Part shown: positions 44,775 through 58,174 of the stretch, piece by piece
How the letters are laid out: each line of letters opens with the position of its first letter
How positions within the stretch are numbered: position 1 is the stretch's first letter
From: Trochalopteron elliotii
Taxonomy: Eukaryota; Chordata; Aves; Passeriformes; Leiothrichidae
DNA length: 64,000 bases
Direction of reading: 5' to 3'
Assembly (NCBI GenBank): GCA_024734555.1
Contig: JANPWX010000619.1
Location: 3,838,138 to 3,902,137 of the forward strand
Made by a program: the position numbers and the translations under genes
The notes under the pieces: generated by a model
The model's input: only the letters and a program-made list of their open reading frames with translations
Databases searched by the model: none
What the model was told of the DNA's origin: nothing

Positions 44775-47700
44775 ACTACAGTCAACATGGTTAATCATAG
44801 CAAAGGCTGTAGCACTTTCTGCCACTTGCCAGAGGGAGCTGCTCTCTCTTCAGGGGTGGGCTCTACCACTCATGGACACCTGGAGATTTTTTTTTTCTGC
44901 AACAGTTAACTCATTTTACATTTTGTATAAAATAATATTTTTTTTCATGAAATTGCATGAAGCTGCCTAGGGGAGATCTTGGGTAGATGGTTTATGGTTG
45001 TGGACTTCTGAAATCTATCTGCTTATTTTCTCAAAGTAACCAGTTGAGTTTGTTACTTTTCATCAACAATCATTGTACAGTTCCTTATAATCATTAGGCC
45101 CACATAATTTATGGTTGTCTTAAAAATGCTACAAACTTTATGGAGTAGGGAGTATGTTTTTACACTCGAGTCTAACAATGTTGGAGATTAATCGTTATTA
45201 GGTCAGCAAGCTGCTGTTATAACATGAAAACAAATTTATTTTAATCAGATAGATTGTAGTCTCCCAGAGTTTCAAGCTTTGTCAACAGGTTATTAGCTAT
45301 GTTTGTGTATGAATTCACCATGTTAAAATATATTTGTATACTTGCTTGTCTAGAATGACTTTATTTTGCCATTTTTCCGTGTCATTTCTGCACTTTTTTA
45401 TTCAAAACACAGAGAAAAATAATTTCCTTTAATCACATCCAACTACCAAATGAGGAATCAAAGAATTGCCAGATAAAAATATTTAAATCAGATATCTTTA
45501 GAGGTAATTATTAAAAAGCAAGCCCAAAGAACAAAAATAATAAATCCTTAGGTTTTTTTATATAACGGTTCATAAACTTCATAAAAGACTCTTTTCAACC
45601 ACAAAGGGTACCACAAACTTAGCAAAATGACTGAAAATGCTAAAATGGTTTGTGATGAGTTATCAAGGTGCTGGGGGTACCTAAATAATTTTCTACACCT
45701 CTGGGAGGATTGTCATGTCCAAAAAAGATTTTTTTTTACCGGCACAGTGAAAGTTTTGATCACTTCTTAGGTTAAAATACTGGTGCAGGAAACAGCTCCC
45801 TCAAGGATGGGCAGAATGCTCAAGAACAGATTCCCACAGGAATTAAGAGTTGCCACAGTTCTTTTATCTCCCAAAGTTCATATCACACCTCTTTGGCCTT
45901 GTTTTTGTTAATGCAAACACATGGCCAATAGTACGTATATTGACAGTACACATAATTTTATTAAAATAACACAATAGTGTTGTGCCTGTGATTCAACCAG
46001 GGTGAATGGACAAAAGAGAAAACACCACACCCAACAAAGGAAAGCAATCACATACTATGTACAGGTGTCTACAATGAAATTAAGATAATATTTGCTCATA
46101 TAATTCTGTTGGTTTTGACAGAGCAGGAAAATTAATATGTATAATTTGCATATTATGCAATACTTTAGAAACATAAGTTGATCCAGCCAGGTTGAGTGAA
46201 GGGCTTTGTGAAAATTTCTCTTTGATTCCATGAACTGGATAAATTGCATATGGAAAGAATCACAGTCTGCTTAAATGGACTGTAATGATTAACAGTCCTT
46301 GGTAATCGCCATGCCTCAAAACATGCATGTATTGCAAAGAAGAGGAAGGCTGGTTGGTATAGCTTGAGAAGACAATGCTGTCTGTATCTCTTTCTTTTAA
46401 TCTGAATTGTTTCTCCACTCCTGTATTTTAGTGCATTGTTCTTATGGTGATGAAAAAAATAAGTCATATGAATTGCTTTTTTCATAAGCTGTCTTTTCTG
46501 TCAAAGGTAGATAAATTACTAAGGTGCTGGTTAAAAGCAAGGCACCAGTATGTACAACATACTGGTTGTTGTACATACCATAGGCCATAGCTTTTTATTG
46601 TTTTCTAGTTTACATTTTTGTGGTGTTATATGCATCTGTCACTTTTTGTTAGCTTACAGACTCCATTTTTCCTTTTCATTTTCTAATATACAAGAAAAAA
46701 TGTTGCAGTTCAAACCATTCTTCTAACATGGTATTAAAATTTTGCCAAAAAGCCTAGGACTTAAAACCCAGTATTTTTAAATTGATGGGTGGATAATACA
46801 CTCAGTGGAATAAAAAATCTACTGTGTAGAAGATTTTTGTATTAAAAAGCAAGTGGACATTTATAGTGTCAATAAACTATGATGTGACAGACTGTTTCTA
46901 ATACAAGTTTTACTGGTAGCTTTACTTCATTCTTGCATTAGCTTATGACTTCTTTCCCCAGAAATATTTAAAATTTCAGTAGCAGTTTTAAAGAACAGTA
47001 CTCTGAAATGAAATGTATCTTCGATGTGATACTTGTTTGTTGCTGCTATCTTTGGCACTGCGCTCCTCAAGGCAATGTGTGGCACAAGTCCGTGTGTGCT
47101 AACCAGGAGCTCAGAATGCACACTGTCCTTAAAACTATCACCTGCACTGACAGCTGTTGCTGCATGTTAATTCTGTTTTCTTTTTTTTATTTATTTAGTT
47201 AGGTAGTCTGTATCCAAGAAGGGGAATTATTGAACTGCTGCTTTGACGAGCAGGAATGTCTGTGAACTAAAAACAACTTTAAATTTTGTAACTGCTTTCC
47301 TGCTCGTGCAGGAATTATAATTTTCTCCTCTGGAGAAAATGATTAACTGAGAATTGCATTCAGCCTGTAAACTTCTCTGCTGTAAGCAGTTTCATGGAGG
47401 AGTCATTTATAGTAAAGTGTTAAACATGTATGTAAATGTTTGCAAAAGATGAGCCTAAGATCATTTGTCTCTGAATGCACTTGTTTCTTTCAAACTAATT
47501 TGTGTAATGAAGGCTTAAAATTTAATTTACACATATATGTTCTTTTGATTTTGTTTTTTTCTGTAAGGCAGTAATATAATTTCATTTTAGTATTCTTGTT
47601 TGACACCAGTTTCCTTCTCCTGGTTATACAATGGGCACCAATAGAACATGAGGAAATAAAAATGGACCTCAAGTCTTGCCAAGTTTTCACAAGCAAGGTT

Positions 47701-48480
47701 GGTGACATTCTGAATTATCTAGGAATGTTAAAATATGATAAGTTTATAGTGCTTCTATTTGCTTGTGAGTTGTTAAGGTAGGTAGTTCATATTTTAAACT
47801 GATAAAACTGGAAAGGAAATTCAACACTCCTTGAAAACATTTTGGTACTTCATAAATCACAAGTATAACCCTTATTTTTCCCTCTTTCTTTTTTGTGTCT
47901 CTTGTTCTTTCCTTTTCATATGGGATTTGATTTTCCAACTGCTGGATATGAAGAATTTGGCTTTTATTAGGTAACATGCTGATTAGGGAAATGAAATCAT
48001 AAGACATCCATCTATATTCATGTGTATTAGTGCCCATCATTCTATGCTTGTCATTCAAACTGTTTTCAAAATTCAAATATTTGAACTTAGATGTGTTTGG
48101 GGAATTGCTTAATGTTTAGAGGCATTACTGATTTATTTGCTTTAAAAGATCATATATCTGTAGATATAAATTTATGATATATGTTCTTTCTTATGTTTAG
48201 CTGTTTTTCTTACCAGTGCAGTCTGTAGGAGAAACAGACCAGACCTTTGATGAGAAATTTTATAAATGCTATTATTTAGTGTTAATTATCATAGGTCCTT
48301 TTCGTATTACTATGTTTATTTTTGGAAATCTAATTAGCTGAGGAAATATTGAGGAAATATTTGGCTTAAGATAAAATTGATACAATGTTCTAGGTATTTT
48401 GTAGATTTTGAAAGAATAATTGCTTATAATAAATACTGTGCTGAATTGCCTGTCAGGGAGGACAAAAATGTTTTAAAGTT
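44775..48480. other. AT-rich non-coding stretch
   Basis: No gene was recognised. It contains the overlapping hairpin at 46544-46578 and ordinary A/T runs. Confidence 0.4.
46544..46578. repeat. Two overlapping, mutually exclusive hairpins
   Basis: ACCAGTATG (46544-46552) pairs with CATACTGGT (46558-46566) over a 5-base loop. GTATGTACAACA (46548-46559) pairs perfectly with TGTTGTACATAC (46567-46578) over a 7-base loop. The arms share bases, so only one can form at a time. Confidence 0.9.
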
Positions 48481-48529
48481 TTTTTTTACATTCATGTTTT
48501 ACATCAATTTTTTTTAATCTTTCCCTGAG

Positions 48530-48612
48530 AAGTTCAGAAAGAATCTCAAGCAGCAGAAAATAAATCTTGGCCTAAAGATGAGCTGTTAACATATAATAAG
48601 CAGGTGAAGCAC
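48530..48612 (+). pseudogene. Candidate exon of the plus-strand TTC6-like gene
   Basis: After a long pyrimidine tract ending in CCCTGAG, one frame reads VQKESQAAENKSWPKDELL and then TYNKQVKH, up to the donor GTAAGC at 48613. An alternative donor GTGAAG lies at 48604 and an alternative acceptor at 48532. No stop occurs in this frame. The composition is coding-like. Assignment to TTC6 is by position only; the state of the whole gene is doubtful because neighbouring segments are broken. Confidence 0.35.
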
Positions 48613-50165
48613 GTAAGCAGGTTTAGTACTATTGTGAGATGGTGTTGTTTTTCCCATGCTTAGGGTTTTGATACTTTATAGCATACAGAGGTCTGCAAGC
48701 TGTTTCCTTACCACCTGCTCTTTAGAAAAAGATTTTCTATAAAGCAGGTCTTCATACTGGTCTTGCAGCTTAAGGTTAGAGGAAAAAACAAATTAAGGTT
48801 CATTCGGTCAGATGTTGGGTTAGGCTTTTCTTTTATGAGATTGGAAAGAAGATTATACATGGAACAATGTATAAATAGAATCCTAATCTACATTTAACAA
48901 GTGGATGCCTTCCTAGAAAATAGTTTAATGCTCAATATCCTTTTAGTTTTGTGATATTTCACATGACAAAAATTGTCATTAGTATATCAATTCTATAAAG
49001 CTTAGATTTTTCAGTAGAGAACTTGTATCAAGTGTATACAGACAGTAGGACATATTTGTTGCCAAGATGGAATCATATGTTTTTTCATATGTTGTCAGTT
49101 TTTAGCATTCTAGTATTCCAAAGGGATAACCAGACACTAAAATAAAACCCTAATTTAATTCCTTTTTCAGCTTTGATGTAAATTATTACTTTGCCTTAAA
49201 ATTTTTATTTATGCTTATTGTGAAACAAATAACACTATTTATTACATTCACAATGGTATAATGAGAAGGACAACCAAGAATGAGATGTGTTTCTACTGGG
49301 CAGTGTTATGTGCAGAGGTACCAGATAGCTTTAGCCTAAACTTGAATAAATGAGATGAACAAGGTTGGAAAAGCTACATGGGGATGCAGATGCAGGTGTT
49401 GAGAAGAAAGAGGTAAAAGATCAGAATGAAAAGAGGATGAAACAGACACACGTGGAATATTTTTTGATGGCTAAATATTTGTGAGTTTGTTGTTTCAAGG
49501 TCTACTCATCATAAAGCAGAGGTCTAGTCAAAATGAGAACACATCTGAATGTCTAAGGGCCTTGTTTCAGCTGCTTTTTTAGCTCCTTCCACTGACTGGA
49601 GTTTGGCCCCAATTGTGTCTCTTCAAGCTGAGTGGAAAAAGGCATGGAGAGAGGCAGGCATGCGCCTAGAATTCCAGACAATTAGCAACCAAAGATCTTG
49701 GTCAGCCAAGATCCAAAGATGCACACACTTTATTCTGAACAGTAAGGGACAGGGAACCTCTGGGAGTGAGTCACAAGGAGATCACAGAAATTCCCCATCA
49801 GTCCTGGCACTGCATTCTGCCATGGGGCTACAGTGGACATGCAGTAAAGCCCTAAGTCACCTGAGCAGTTTCAGTTGGCAGGCATTCTTCTACAGAGAAA
49901 GATTAATGTTTCCCAGCAGCTTTTGTGGCAGCAAAATTGCTCCTGTTAAATGGGTTAGAGTTCTGTTGAAGATGATGAAAATTAAATTACGTTACTTTTT
50001 AAAAATTCTTCTAAATTAAAAAATTATTGCATTTGTAAATTTTCCTTACACTATTTGTCTTTTTGCAGGTCAGAAATGTTTCCAGTATTTCAGTAGAAGT
50101 AAAATATTTCAGAAATCTCATTTGCCATCTGTACTTAATTATAATGTTCCATATAATTAGTATTA

Positions 50166-51815
50166 ATCATAGAACATTCAGTTTTGAAAAAACCTCTATG
50201 ACCATTGAGTTCAATCATTAACCTGACACTGCAAAGTCCTTCACTAAGCCATGTTCCTGAGTGTCACCTCTCCACCTCTTTCAAATGCCTCCAGAAATGC
50301 CCCTTCTCTGGGCAGCCTGTTCCAAAGATTGACAAACCTATCTGTGAAGACATTTTTCCTAATATTCAATCTTAATCTCCCCTGGTGCAACCTGAGGCCA
50401 TTTGCTTTTGTCATAATCTTTGTTCCTTGGGAGAAGAGACTGACTCCCACCTCACTACAACTTCCTTTCAGGTAATTGTAGAAAGTGATGAGGTCTCCTC
50501 TCAGCCCCATATCCCCAGACTAATCAACGCCAGGTCCCTCAGCCACTCCTCACAAGACTTGTACTTCAGATGGTTCATGAGTTCTGCTGTCCTTCTCTGG
50601 ATGTGCTCCAGGACCTCAATATCTTTCTTGCAGTGAGGAGTCCAGAATTGGACACAGAACTTGAGGTGTGGCCTCACCCGTGTCCAGCACAGGGGGAAGA
50701 TCACTGCCCTGGTCCTGCTAGCCACATCAAATACAGGCCAGGTGCCATTGGTCTTCTTGGCCACCTGGGCAGACACTGCATCATGTCCAGCCACTGTTGA
50801 CTGGCACCTCCAGGCTGTTTTCCACTGGGCAGCTTTCTAGCTACTCTGGCCCTAGACTCTAGCACTGTCTGGGGTTATCGTGACACAAGGGTAGGAGTGG
50901 TGACTGAAATCTAAGGCAATTTGACTTACGGAACCTCATACAACTGATCTTGGCCCAGTGATCCAGCCTGTTGAGATCTCTCTCTAGAATCTTTCTACCC
51001 TCAGACAGCTCACTCCTGACCAACTTATTGTTGTCTGAGAACTTGCTGAAGGTGCAGTCCATCCCCTCATCAAGATCATCAATAAAGATATTTAACAGGA
51101 CTGACACCAATAGTGAGCCCAGGGGAACAGCACTGGTGACAGGCCACCAGGTGGATGTAACTGCAGTCACCACCACTCTCTGGGCTTAGCCATCAAACCG
51201 CCTTTATCCAGTAAAAAATGCATCTGTCCAAACCATGTGCAGCCAGTTTCTCCATGAGAATGCTGTGGGAAATGGTGTAAAAAACTTAACTAAAGTCTAG
51301 GAACACAATATCGGCCTCCTTCACCTCACACCAAACAGAACATATTGTCACAGGAGATTAGGTGAGTCAAACAGGACCTGCCTTTCACAAACCCATGCTG
51401 GCTAAGCTTGATCCCCTGGTTGTACATGCCACGTGATGGCATTTCAGACGATTTTCTCCATGACCTTTCTGGGCACTGAGGCTGACAGGCTTGTAATTCC
51501 CTGGATCCTCCTTCAGTCCCTTCCTGTAGATGAGCATAACGTTTGCTACCTTTTAGTTGACTGGGATCTCCCTGGTCAACCACGATTGCTGGTAAATGAT
51601 TACAAGCCACCTGGTGAGCACTTCCAACAGTTCTCTCAGTACTTTTGGGTGGATCCCACCTGTCCCCATAAAGTTCCGTGTGTCTAGGTGATGTGTCAGG
51701 TCACTGATGTTCTGCCCTTGGATTATGGGGGCTTCATTTCGTCTTTCAGATCAGGAGGCTTGGTACCTGGAGAGGAGCTGGTCTTACTGTCAAAGAGTGA
51801 GGCAAAGAAGGCACG
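50166..51815 (-). mobile_element. CR1-type LINE, 5'-truncated and inactive
   Basis: Minus-strand translation gives blocks of the CR1 reverse transcriptase ORF in the correct order: the stretch ending SQHGFVKGRSCLTHL (51610-51326), then SVLLNIFIDDLDEGMDCTFSKF (51176-50859), then RPHLKFCVQFWTPHCKKDIE (50794-50501), and the C-terminal LRLNIRKNVFTDRFVNLWN (50510-50244). The catalytic ADD-type triad is degraded to SDN (about 51045). The 3' end near 50166 carries the typical CR1 tail (plus-strand ATCATAGAA followed by a GACCTCTA-like stretch). The blocks are separated by stops and frame changes, so the copy is old and dead. Confidence 0.92.
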
Positions 51816-52129
51816 CTAATAACAATGTTTGTAGGCAGTTTGAAGAGTATACTCTGCAACATCAGTTGATCAGTTGGTTGCTAATCTAAATATGCCAAAT
51901 GATGTATAAACAATAGACAGTACAGCGTCATTGATGGTAATTTTTATAATATTAAAGAATATAGTAAAATTACTTATTACTTCTAAATTATATAGTATTA
52001 TTTGACAACAAAACAGTTTCCTAGTCATTTAAAAGTACTGGGATACTGTGATGATGTTTTTTTAGACAGTATTAAATATTTTGAGCATTTTGGCATTTTG
52101 GTAACATATGGGTGCTATTGTTGCAACAG

Positions 52130-52163
52130 CACTCATCAATGTGTTTTCACACTCATCAATGTG
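52130..52163 (+). repeat. Short direct duplication
   Basis: CACTCATCAATGTGT is present twice with four bases between copies. Confidence 0.85.
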
Positions 52164-53910
52164 TGATCTCACTAGAGAAAGTAATTTGCAAGATTGGCAC
52201 CTGAAAAAGATAATATACGTTTGGTTGTATTTAACACAAGTACTACATAATTCAACTTGAAAGTGCATACCTTCACTTTTACACACAGAAAGATTAATAG
52301 AGATAAATTTTTAGCAAGAGAAATGGTTTTAAAAACTCATATGAACTAGCTAAATACTCTAATGCATCTTGGCACAACTATTTTTAAAGAAAAATTGATT
52401 CATTGTGTAGATGAACTTGCAAATTTGATTATACATAAAGCAGCCAGATGAAAAAAAGCAGCTATTTGCTTCAGTCACTGTAATTTTGTTACATTTGTAA
52501 CTGAATTTTTAAATATTTTGATTCAAAAGGCTGTGTGCTAGTTCACTGGTGTTCCTACAAAGAAAATTGAATAGAATATGAGATTATATAAATTTAAAGA
52601 GTCCATGTAATAGTAAGTGTGTTGGGTCATGTTCTCTGATTTTAGTTTTAAGGGAATTCCTCTCTGCTTAGTATAGCCTCCATTATTTATTAACAAGAGA
52701 GTGTTGAAGTCTCCATCCATGGTGTGTTTCACAAAATAGGTGAGATCACAGAACTTTTAAACAGGATTTTAAAGTAACAGCTGCTGTAATTTTAGTTTTG
52801 GCTGTTTCAATTAGCTATATTGGTGTCTAAGACATCAAATGTTTTTGAGTATCTTCTGTTTCTTTGGATATCACTTGCATGACCTTTTTTTTTTCTTAAA
52901 TATTTAGTATCTAGACATTTCAAAAGCTGGAAATGGCAATGAATCTAACCAAGTTACTTTTTTTCCTTTAAATTTGACCAGAGATCGTGATGGAAACTTA
53001 AGTGACACTCAAATACAAAAATCATAGTCTTATATTTGGTTCATTTTATTGATGCATTTTCAGGTAGACATATTACTTCAAAGTTTTTCTGTATTCTAGA
53101 ATTTTGTTAGCTTATTGTCTCTGTGTAAAATTTTGATCAGCTATCAGTTTCTCTGCTAAACATTAAATATCTAACCGTTCCTTTGTATTTTTTCATGTAT
53201 GTGCTGACATAAACAGAGGTGTTTGTTTCAAAAATAAGCTGACAATGTATGAAGCAATGTTAATTTTGAATAAGACTTTGCACAAGGTAGTGACTCATTT
53301 AGGTATCTTCTACTGTTCTCACTGTTCTACTGTTTACTTTGTTATTTATGTTCTTTTTTATTAAATATAAGCTTCCACAATTTTTTTTCTTGAAATTATT
53401 CCTTCTGAGAACTCAAATACTGTTGAAGTTGTCAATAAATATAGACATTGTGTCCAGTTATGTTCTGGGATAAATAAAGCCTGTGAATGGACAGAGGGTA
53501 AAATTCCATAATTTTATGATTAATTTAATCAGATGTGACTGAAATCTAAATTAGAAAGGCATTTTTCTGGAAATAATTGTGTTCTTTGAGTTTCTATAGA
53601 TTGACAGCCTTCCCAGACTTGCAGAAGTAATTACCATGGTGTAGCAGGAAGAGCTGGGCCCAAAAACGGACTTACTTTTCATATTGAGATAGACTTTTTT
53701 TCAAAGCAAAGCACTTCAAATTTCATTTTCCCCTCTGTGTTTTTCTGTTTATGTCTTTTGATGCTATGATCATATTTCTTTATTTTCTCTAACCTGTTTT
53801 GTTTTGTTACATATACAAGGTTTTAGGTGGAGTTCAGAAGAATGCTTTCTATTGATGGCACTGCTAGTCTGTTTTAAAGCTATTTGAGAGGCCGCAGGAA
53901 ACAGAACTTT

Positions 53911-53952
53911 GAAATCATTGAGGCTGGACTAGACCTCTGGAGGTCATCACAA
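53911..53952. mobile_element. Possible CR1 3'-tail fragment
   Basis: The words AATCATTGAGGCTGG and AGACCTCTGG, followed by GGTCATC, resemble the conserved CR1 3' untranslated tail. No further element sequence was recognised on either side, so this is a weak call. Confidence 0.3.
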
Positions 53953-54812
53953 CATGGCAACAGCAGCACAAGGGTATAGATTCTGAGGCTCAGTTTTGTG
54001 AAACAGATGCAGATATTTTGATAGCAGTGATGACTTCAGTCCCTTTTCTTTGCTGTTTGCTTTTGCTCCTGGACTACAGTGAGCTGTCCTGGACAAAATT
54101 TCTGTGTGGGGATACTCTACAAAGAGAATCAGAGATCTAGATTAATTTCTGTCTTTAGAACACTTTATTATTATTATTTTTTCAATGTGTACCAGTTATT
54201 TGATTTATTTTGAAGTGTGAAAAACCATTTTTTTGTGAAACTAAGCACAACTAATAAATAGGAATGAGCAGCTGTGGATGAAAAGAGTAGGAATTCCTTA
54301 CATATTCCTATTGGTTCCTTTATTTAGTAAATCCAACTTGAAAAACTTTCCAAAAAATATTATCCTTTAAACTATATATATGAATTTGCTTAATAACACA
54401 ACAAAAATTGCAGATGTTTTCATTCTCTTCTAAGTTTATTAGTTCTGCATACTAATATTATTTTGATGCTAATTTGATTATTCACATTTTTTTGAAACAC
54501 AGCAGTCTTATACACTATTCAGAAAAAACAATTTAGGTAGAGCACACTGGAAATTTTATTTTATTACACTTTTCTGCTTATTTATTGAATAACTGTGGGC
54601 ACTGCTGTGATATGTGTAGTGGCAGCAGTTTAAACCACTGTAGTTTAATTTATTTGCATTTTTCTGATGGTCAGAATTGCTTGTATGCCATTGCACCTTG
54701 TACTACTCCAGAGTGAGTGTGAAAATATCCATGTAAATTAGCAGTTGATAATACTATGTTTATTTGCTGCCCATGAACATTTTAACTCCATCCTTGGATG
54801 TGCTACATATAG

Positions 54813-54914
54813 AAAAAAAAGCAATATAAAAATTAAACCAGCTGAAGTTCAGAAAGAGCTACAAGAAGAACACGACCTGCAACAATCTTTGGCTCATCAG
54901 GCTTCAAATGTCAA
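54813..54914 (+). pseudogene. Candidate exon of the plus-strand TTC6-like gene
   Basis: An open frame reads KIKPAEVQKELQEEHDLQQS then LAHQASNVK, strongly helical and charged. It begins after ACATATAG (acceptor, weak pyrimidine tract) and ends at CAA before GTAATT (donor, moderate). It is 102 bases, with both ends in phase 2. It is uninterrupted and is the most convincing single exon in this chain. Family assignment is inferred from position. Confidence 0.4.
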
Positions 54915-56804
54915 GTAATTTTTAAAACTTATTTCATAATTATAAAAAAAATTACTGAAAATATACAAAGTTATTTGTGCATAGCAATACTGCCAAGTTT
55001 AGAGAGGAAACAATGCCATCCTTCAAATTTGGATCTGAACACTTACAATTCCCGATCTAAATGACCAAATTTAGTTTAGCATGTCTTGTTTAATTTTCTG
55101 TTTATCTCCTTGAAATAGCTGTGATATGGTTTTTAAAACCCATAGGAGCCATCCAGTCCTGTTATATGCAGATGAAACTTCTCTTGACTGCAGCAGAAAC
55201 TGAAGTTGCTTATGTGGGGGTTGCATTTGTCCATACAATTCCAAGAATAATCTAATCAAAATAATTAAAAACAAACAATGGAAAATACCACAAATTTAAT
55301 ATAAGCAATGCCAGCTGTAAGTCATCATCTTTAAATAGAGAAGATGTATTAAAAATTCATTAACTTGAATTTGTATTACAGTCAGTGCTTGTCTGAAATT
55401 CAGGAGATTTTACATGGAGAGCTGTAATTTAAGGACAACTGCTTATTACCTTGCTCTTGTCATAGGGTGTATCTGTCATTCTCTAGCAGGAGTGTGGATT
55501 ACAAAAGCAGTACAGACTGTGTCCTAATTTAACTGATCCTGTCCATCCCATGCCAAGCCAGATTCTGCCATTTTATGGTCCCCACTGCTAATAAGATCTT
55601 TACAGATAGCTTTGTTTAGATGTACCACAGGTTACTTCTTTGCTTCTTTATAAGAAAAGAGGAAAAGAAAAAGAACGTTTATTTATTAGATTTTGTTGTT
55701 CTTAGGGTCCTGAAAGGTCTATTGGATACAGAAGAGAGCCTTTTTATGGCAGGCCCTAAGTTTGTAAATGGATAATACTTTCAATTAAGTAGCTGAGAAT
55801 AGTCATGGGAAAAGAATGCTTACGTTTATGAAACAGTCAAATTGGCATTTAAGTGACCCTTTGCATGCCATTGCTTATCTGCATTGCTTAAAGATCATTT
55901 GGTTAGCAAGATTATATATTAAAACAAATAGTGTCAACAGACAATGAGTGTTTTACCTTCAATAAATACTTACTGTCAGATTATCAATGGTGCAGAAACT
56001 GCACAATTTTCTAAAAAACCTGTATTTAGTGCATTAAGTGAAGGTAATGTAGGCCACACACATAGTATTGTTTTTTCATGTCCCCTTTTCCAAAGAATGA
56101 TAAATAGTCTGTTATAGGAGAGTGTGTGCTGTAAAAACATTCACCTTTACCTGCAGCATGCCCCGAATCTTTCAGTTTACATTGATAAAGCATTAGTTTA
56201 GTTCATTCAATGAAACGATAACTTCTACACAAGAGCAGCAATGGTAATGCAATTAAAATAGCATTCAAATTGGGTTTGGTTGTATCTATTTAAAGTAAAT
56301 GATAAAGCCTAAAGTCCCTAGAAATTTTAAAATTATTTTGCCAGCCATTGTTTACAGAAGTCATTCTAAATGTTGTAAATTCAAAGTTAACTTGTTTGAC
56401 ATATTTTTTTTTTAATTTTAACTGTTTGGTAAATGCATTGTAGGGAAAGTGAACTGCATTAGAGCATCCTAAACGACTACAAACACGAAGGTTATATACT
56501 TGCTATTGAGTTAAAAAAGCAGTGGGAAGTATTTCTTTATAATTTTAAATTAATATGATATTTATTAAAGCATTGATCTCTGATCTCATACACCAGAACA
56601 GTTACTTACTTCTATTCATGCAGCTGAACCGTTCAATTATTTAAAAAAAAATTCCTTTGCGTCATATGGAGTTGCTATAAGAATACCTTACATCCTAATC
56701 AATCTTATGTATTATATGAATGACTTGCTTTTCAAACTGGATATTTCATTTTTATGTTTAACTTTCATATTTTATTTCACAACCTTAATGCTATTTTCAT
56801 TCAG

Positions 56805-56875
56805 GCAAAAAAGCCATTGATTTCAGTAGAGGCTTTGGATTGTAAAATCTGTGAAACTGTTGTGTTGAAGCATAG
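56805..56875 (+). pseudogene. Candidate exon of the plus-strand TTC6-like gene
   Basis: Seventy-one bases lie between a TTTTCATTCAG acceptor and a strong GTAAGT donor, with a single open frame reading KKPLISVEALDCKICETVVL then KHR. The other two frames have stops. The exon ends in phase 2, which does not fit the best frame of the next candidate exon. Confidence 0.35.
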
Positions 56876-58174
56876 GTAAGTAGGCTTTTTTATATATATT
56901 AAGGTTGAATATAAAAATATTTTGAGCAGTTTTAATTAAAATGAAGAGATTGATTGACAGTCTTTCCTGTAGTGTTGTCATGTGCCTATATATACTTCAT
57001 GTCATAATTTTTTGATAGTAAGTTGAAGTTCTACTATATTACACTAATTTTCATGTAGTGTTTTTTCTTTACATGTGTGACTTTTCTTGCTTTTTTTTTT
57101 AATGTAAGGAAATATAAAATATTTTTAAAATATGAATATGTGTTGCATGATAAATCAATCTTGTGTTTTTCTTTACTTCATTTTGTAATTGTTGCTTATT
57201 TCCTTCTTATAATATCTGTTTATAGCATAAGGCATAGGTCTTTATAACAAAAAATCAAGTTGTTGAAAATGTCATTGTCTCAGGAGAACCACGGAAAAAT
57301 AGTAAAATCTGAAAACATTTCAGTGTAATTTCAAAATGGAATTTCAACCTTTTTAATCTGAGATCTGCTCCTAAAATATGAAGGCACTTATGAACTTGAA
57401 TAAAAATATCATGTATTTCTGGAGCCATTTCTGATTTTTTTTTTACTTCTCAGGCATTTTTCATATACTGCTCTTCACATTGTAACTGTCTGCACATTAG
57501 ACATTTATTAACTTTGTAGAGTCCGTACAGTAGCCAGAGACTGTTTTTAGAATTTGATCCATGGCCTGTGGAAGTCAATAAACTTTCATCACCTTTAGTA
57601 CAACTTAGATTGAAGAGTTAAATGGTAGAATTTTTCAGTTATTAACTTTTCAAAGATAGTCAAAGACCCTGTATTTCCTCTAAAATCAACAGCTGAATTG
57701 AAAATCTAGGAAGAAGTCCAAGTGATAGCACATCTTAAAAATAATTCAAAATTCAGAAAGGGTATTTATGAGCTACTCTGTCCTGAGAGAGAATTTAAAG
57801 ATTAATGTATATTTAATGTTTTCACATAACATTAATTCACATACCCAATTTAAGCTGTAAATCTGTGCTACTTGGTTTAAATTTTCAGTGCTACAAAAGA
57901 CCTTCTTAAGCTGAGACAGGGAAATTTTGACTACTGCACTTATTTTTTGCTTTAGATTTATTACCAATTATTTAGCTTTTACCTTTTTCTTTTCTAAATA
58001 AGATCATCTCTACTTCAAATAGAAATTACTAGTCATTTTATACCAAGTTATTATGTTTGCAGTTTATATACTATGGTCTGATGTATGTCATGATGCAATA
58101 TTTGATCAACTAACATACATAAGAATCTAGAGAATAGATATTAAGATTCTTGATTTATTTATTTATTTTTACAG

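Larger units (their letters stand above)
51820..54800. other. AT-rich non-coding stretch
   Basis: No firm gene. A 15-base direct duplication (CACTCATCAATGTGT) lies at 52130-52144 and 52149-52163. A small CR1-tail-like fragment lies near 53.9 kb. Confidence 0.4.

Noticed and set aside
47596..47781. Possible exon (HEEIKMDLKSCQVFTSK) before a GTTGGT donor
   Set aside because: The acceptor is poor, the donor is weak, and the frame continues past the donor without change.
49549..50019. 156-codon plus-strand frame without an ATG start
   Set aside because: No family resemblance. Its composition shifts along its length, and it runs into poly(A/T) DNA.
52980..53030. Strong acceptor followed by RDRDGNLSDTQIQKS
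   Set aside because: The frame meets a stop after 15 codons and there is no donor before it.
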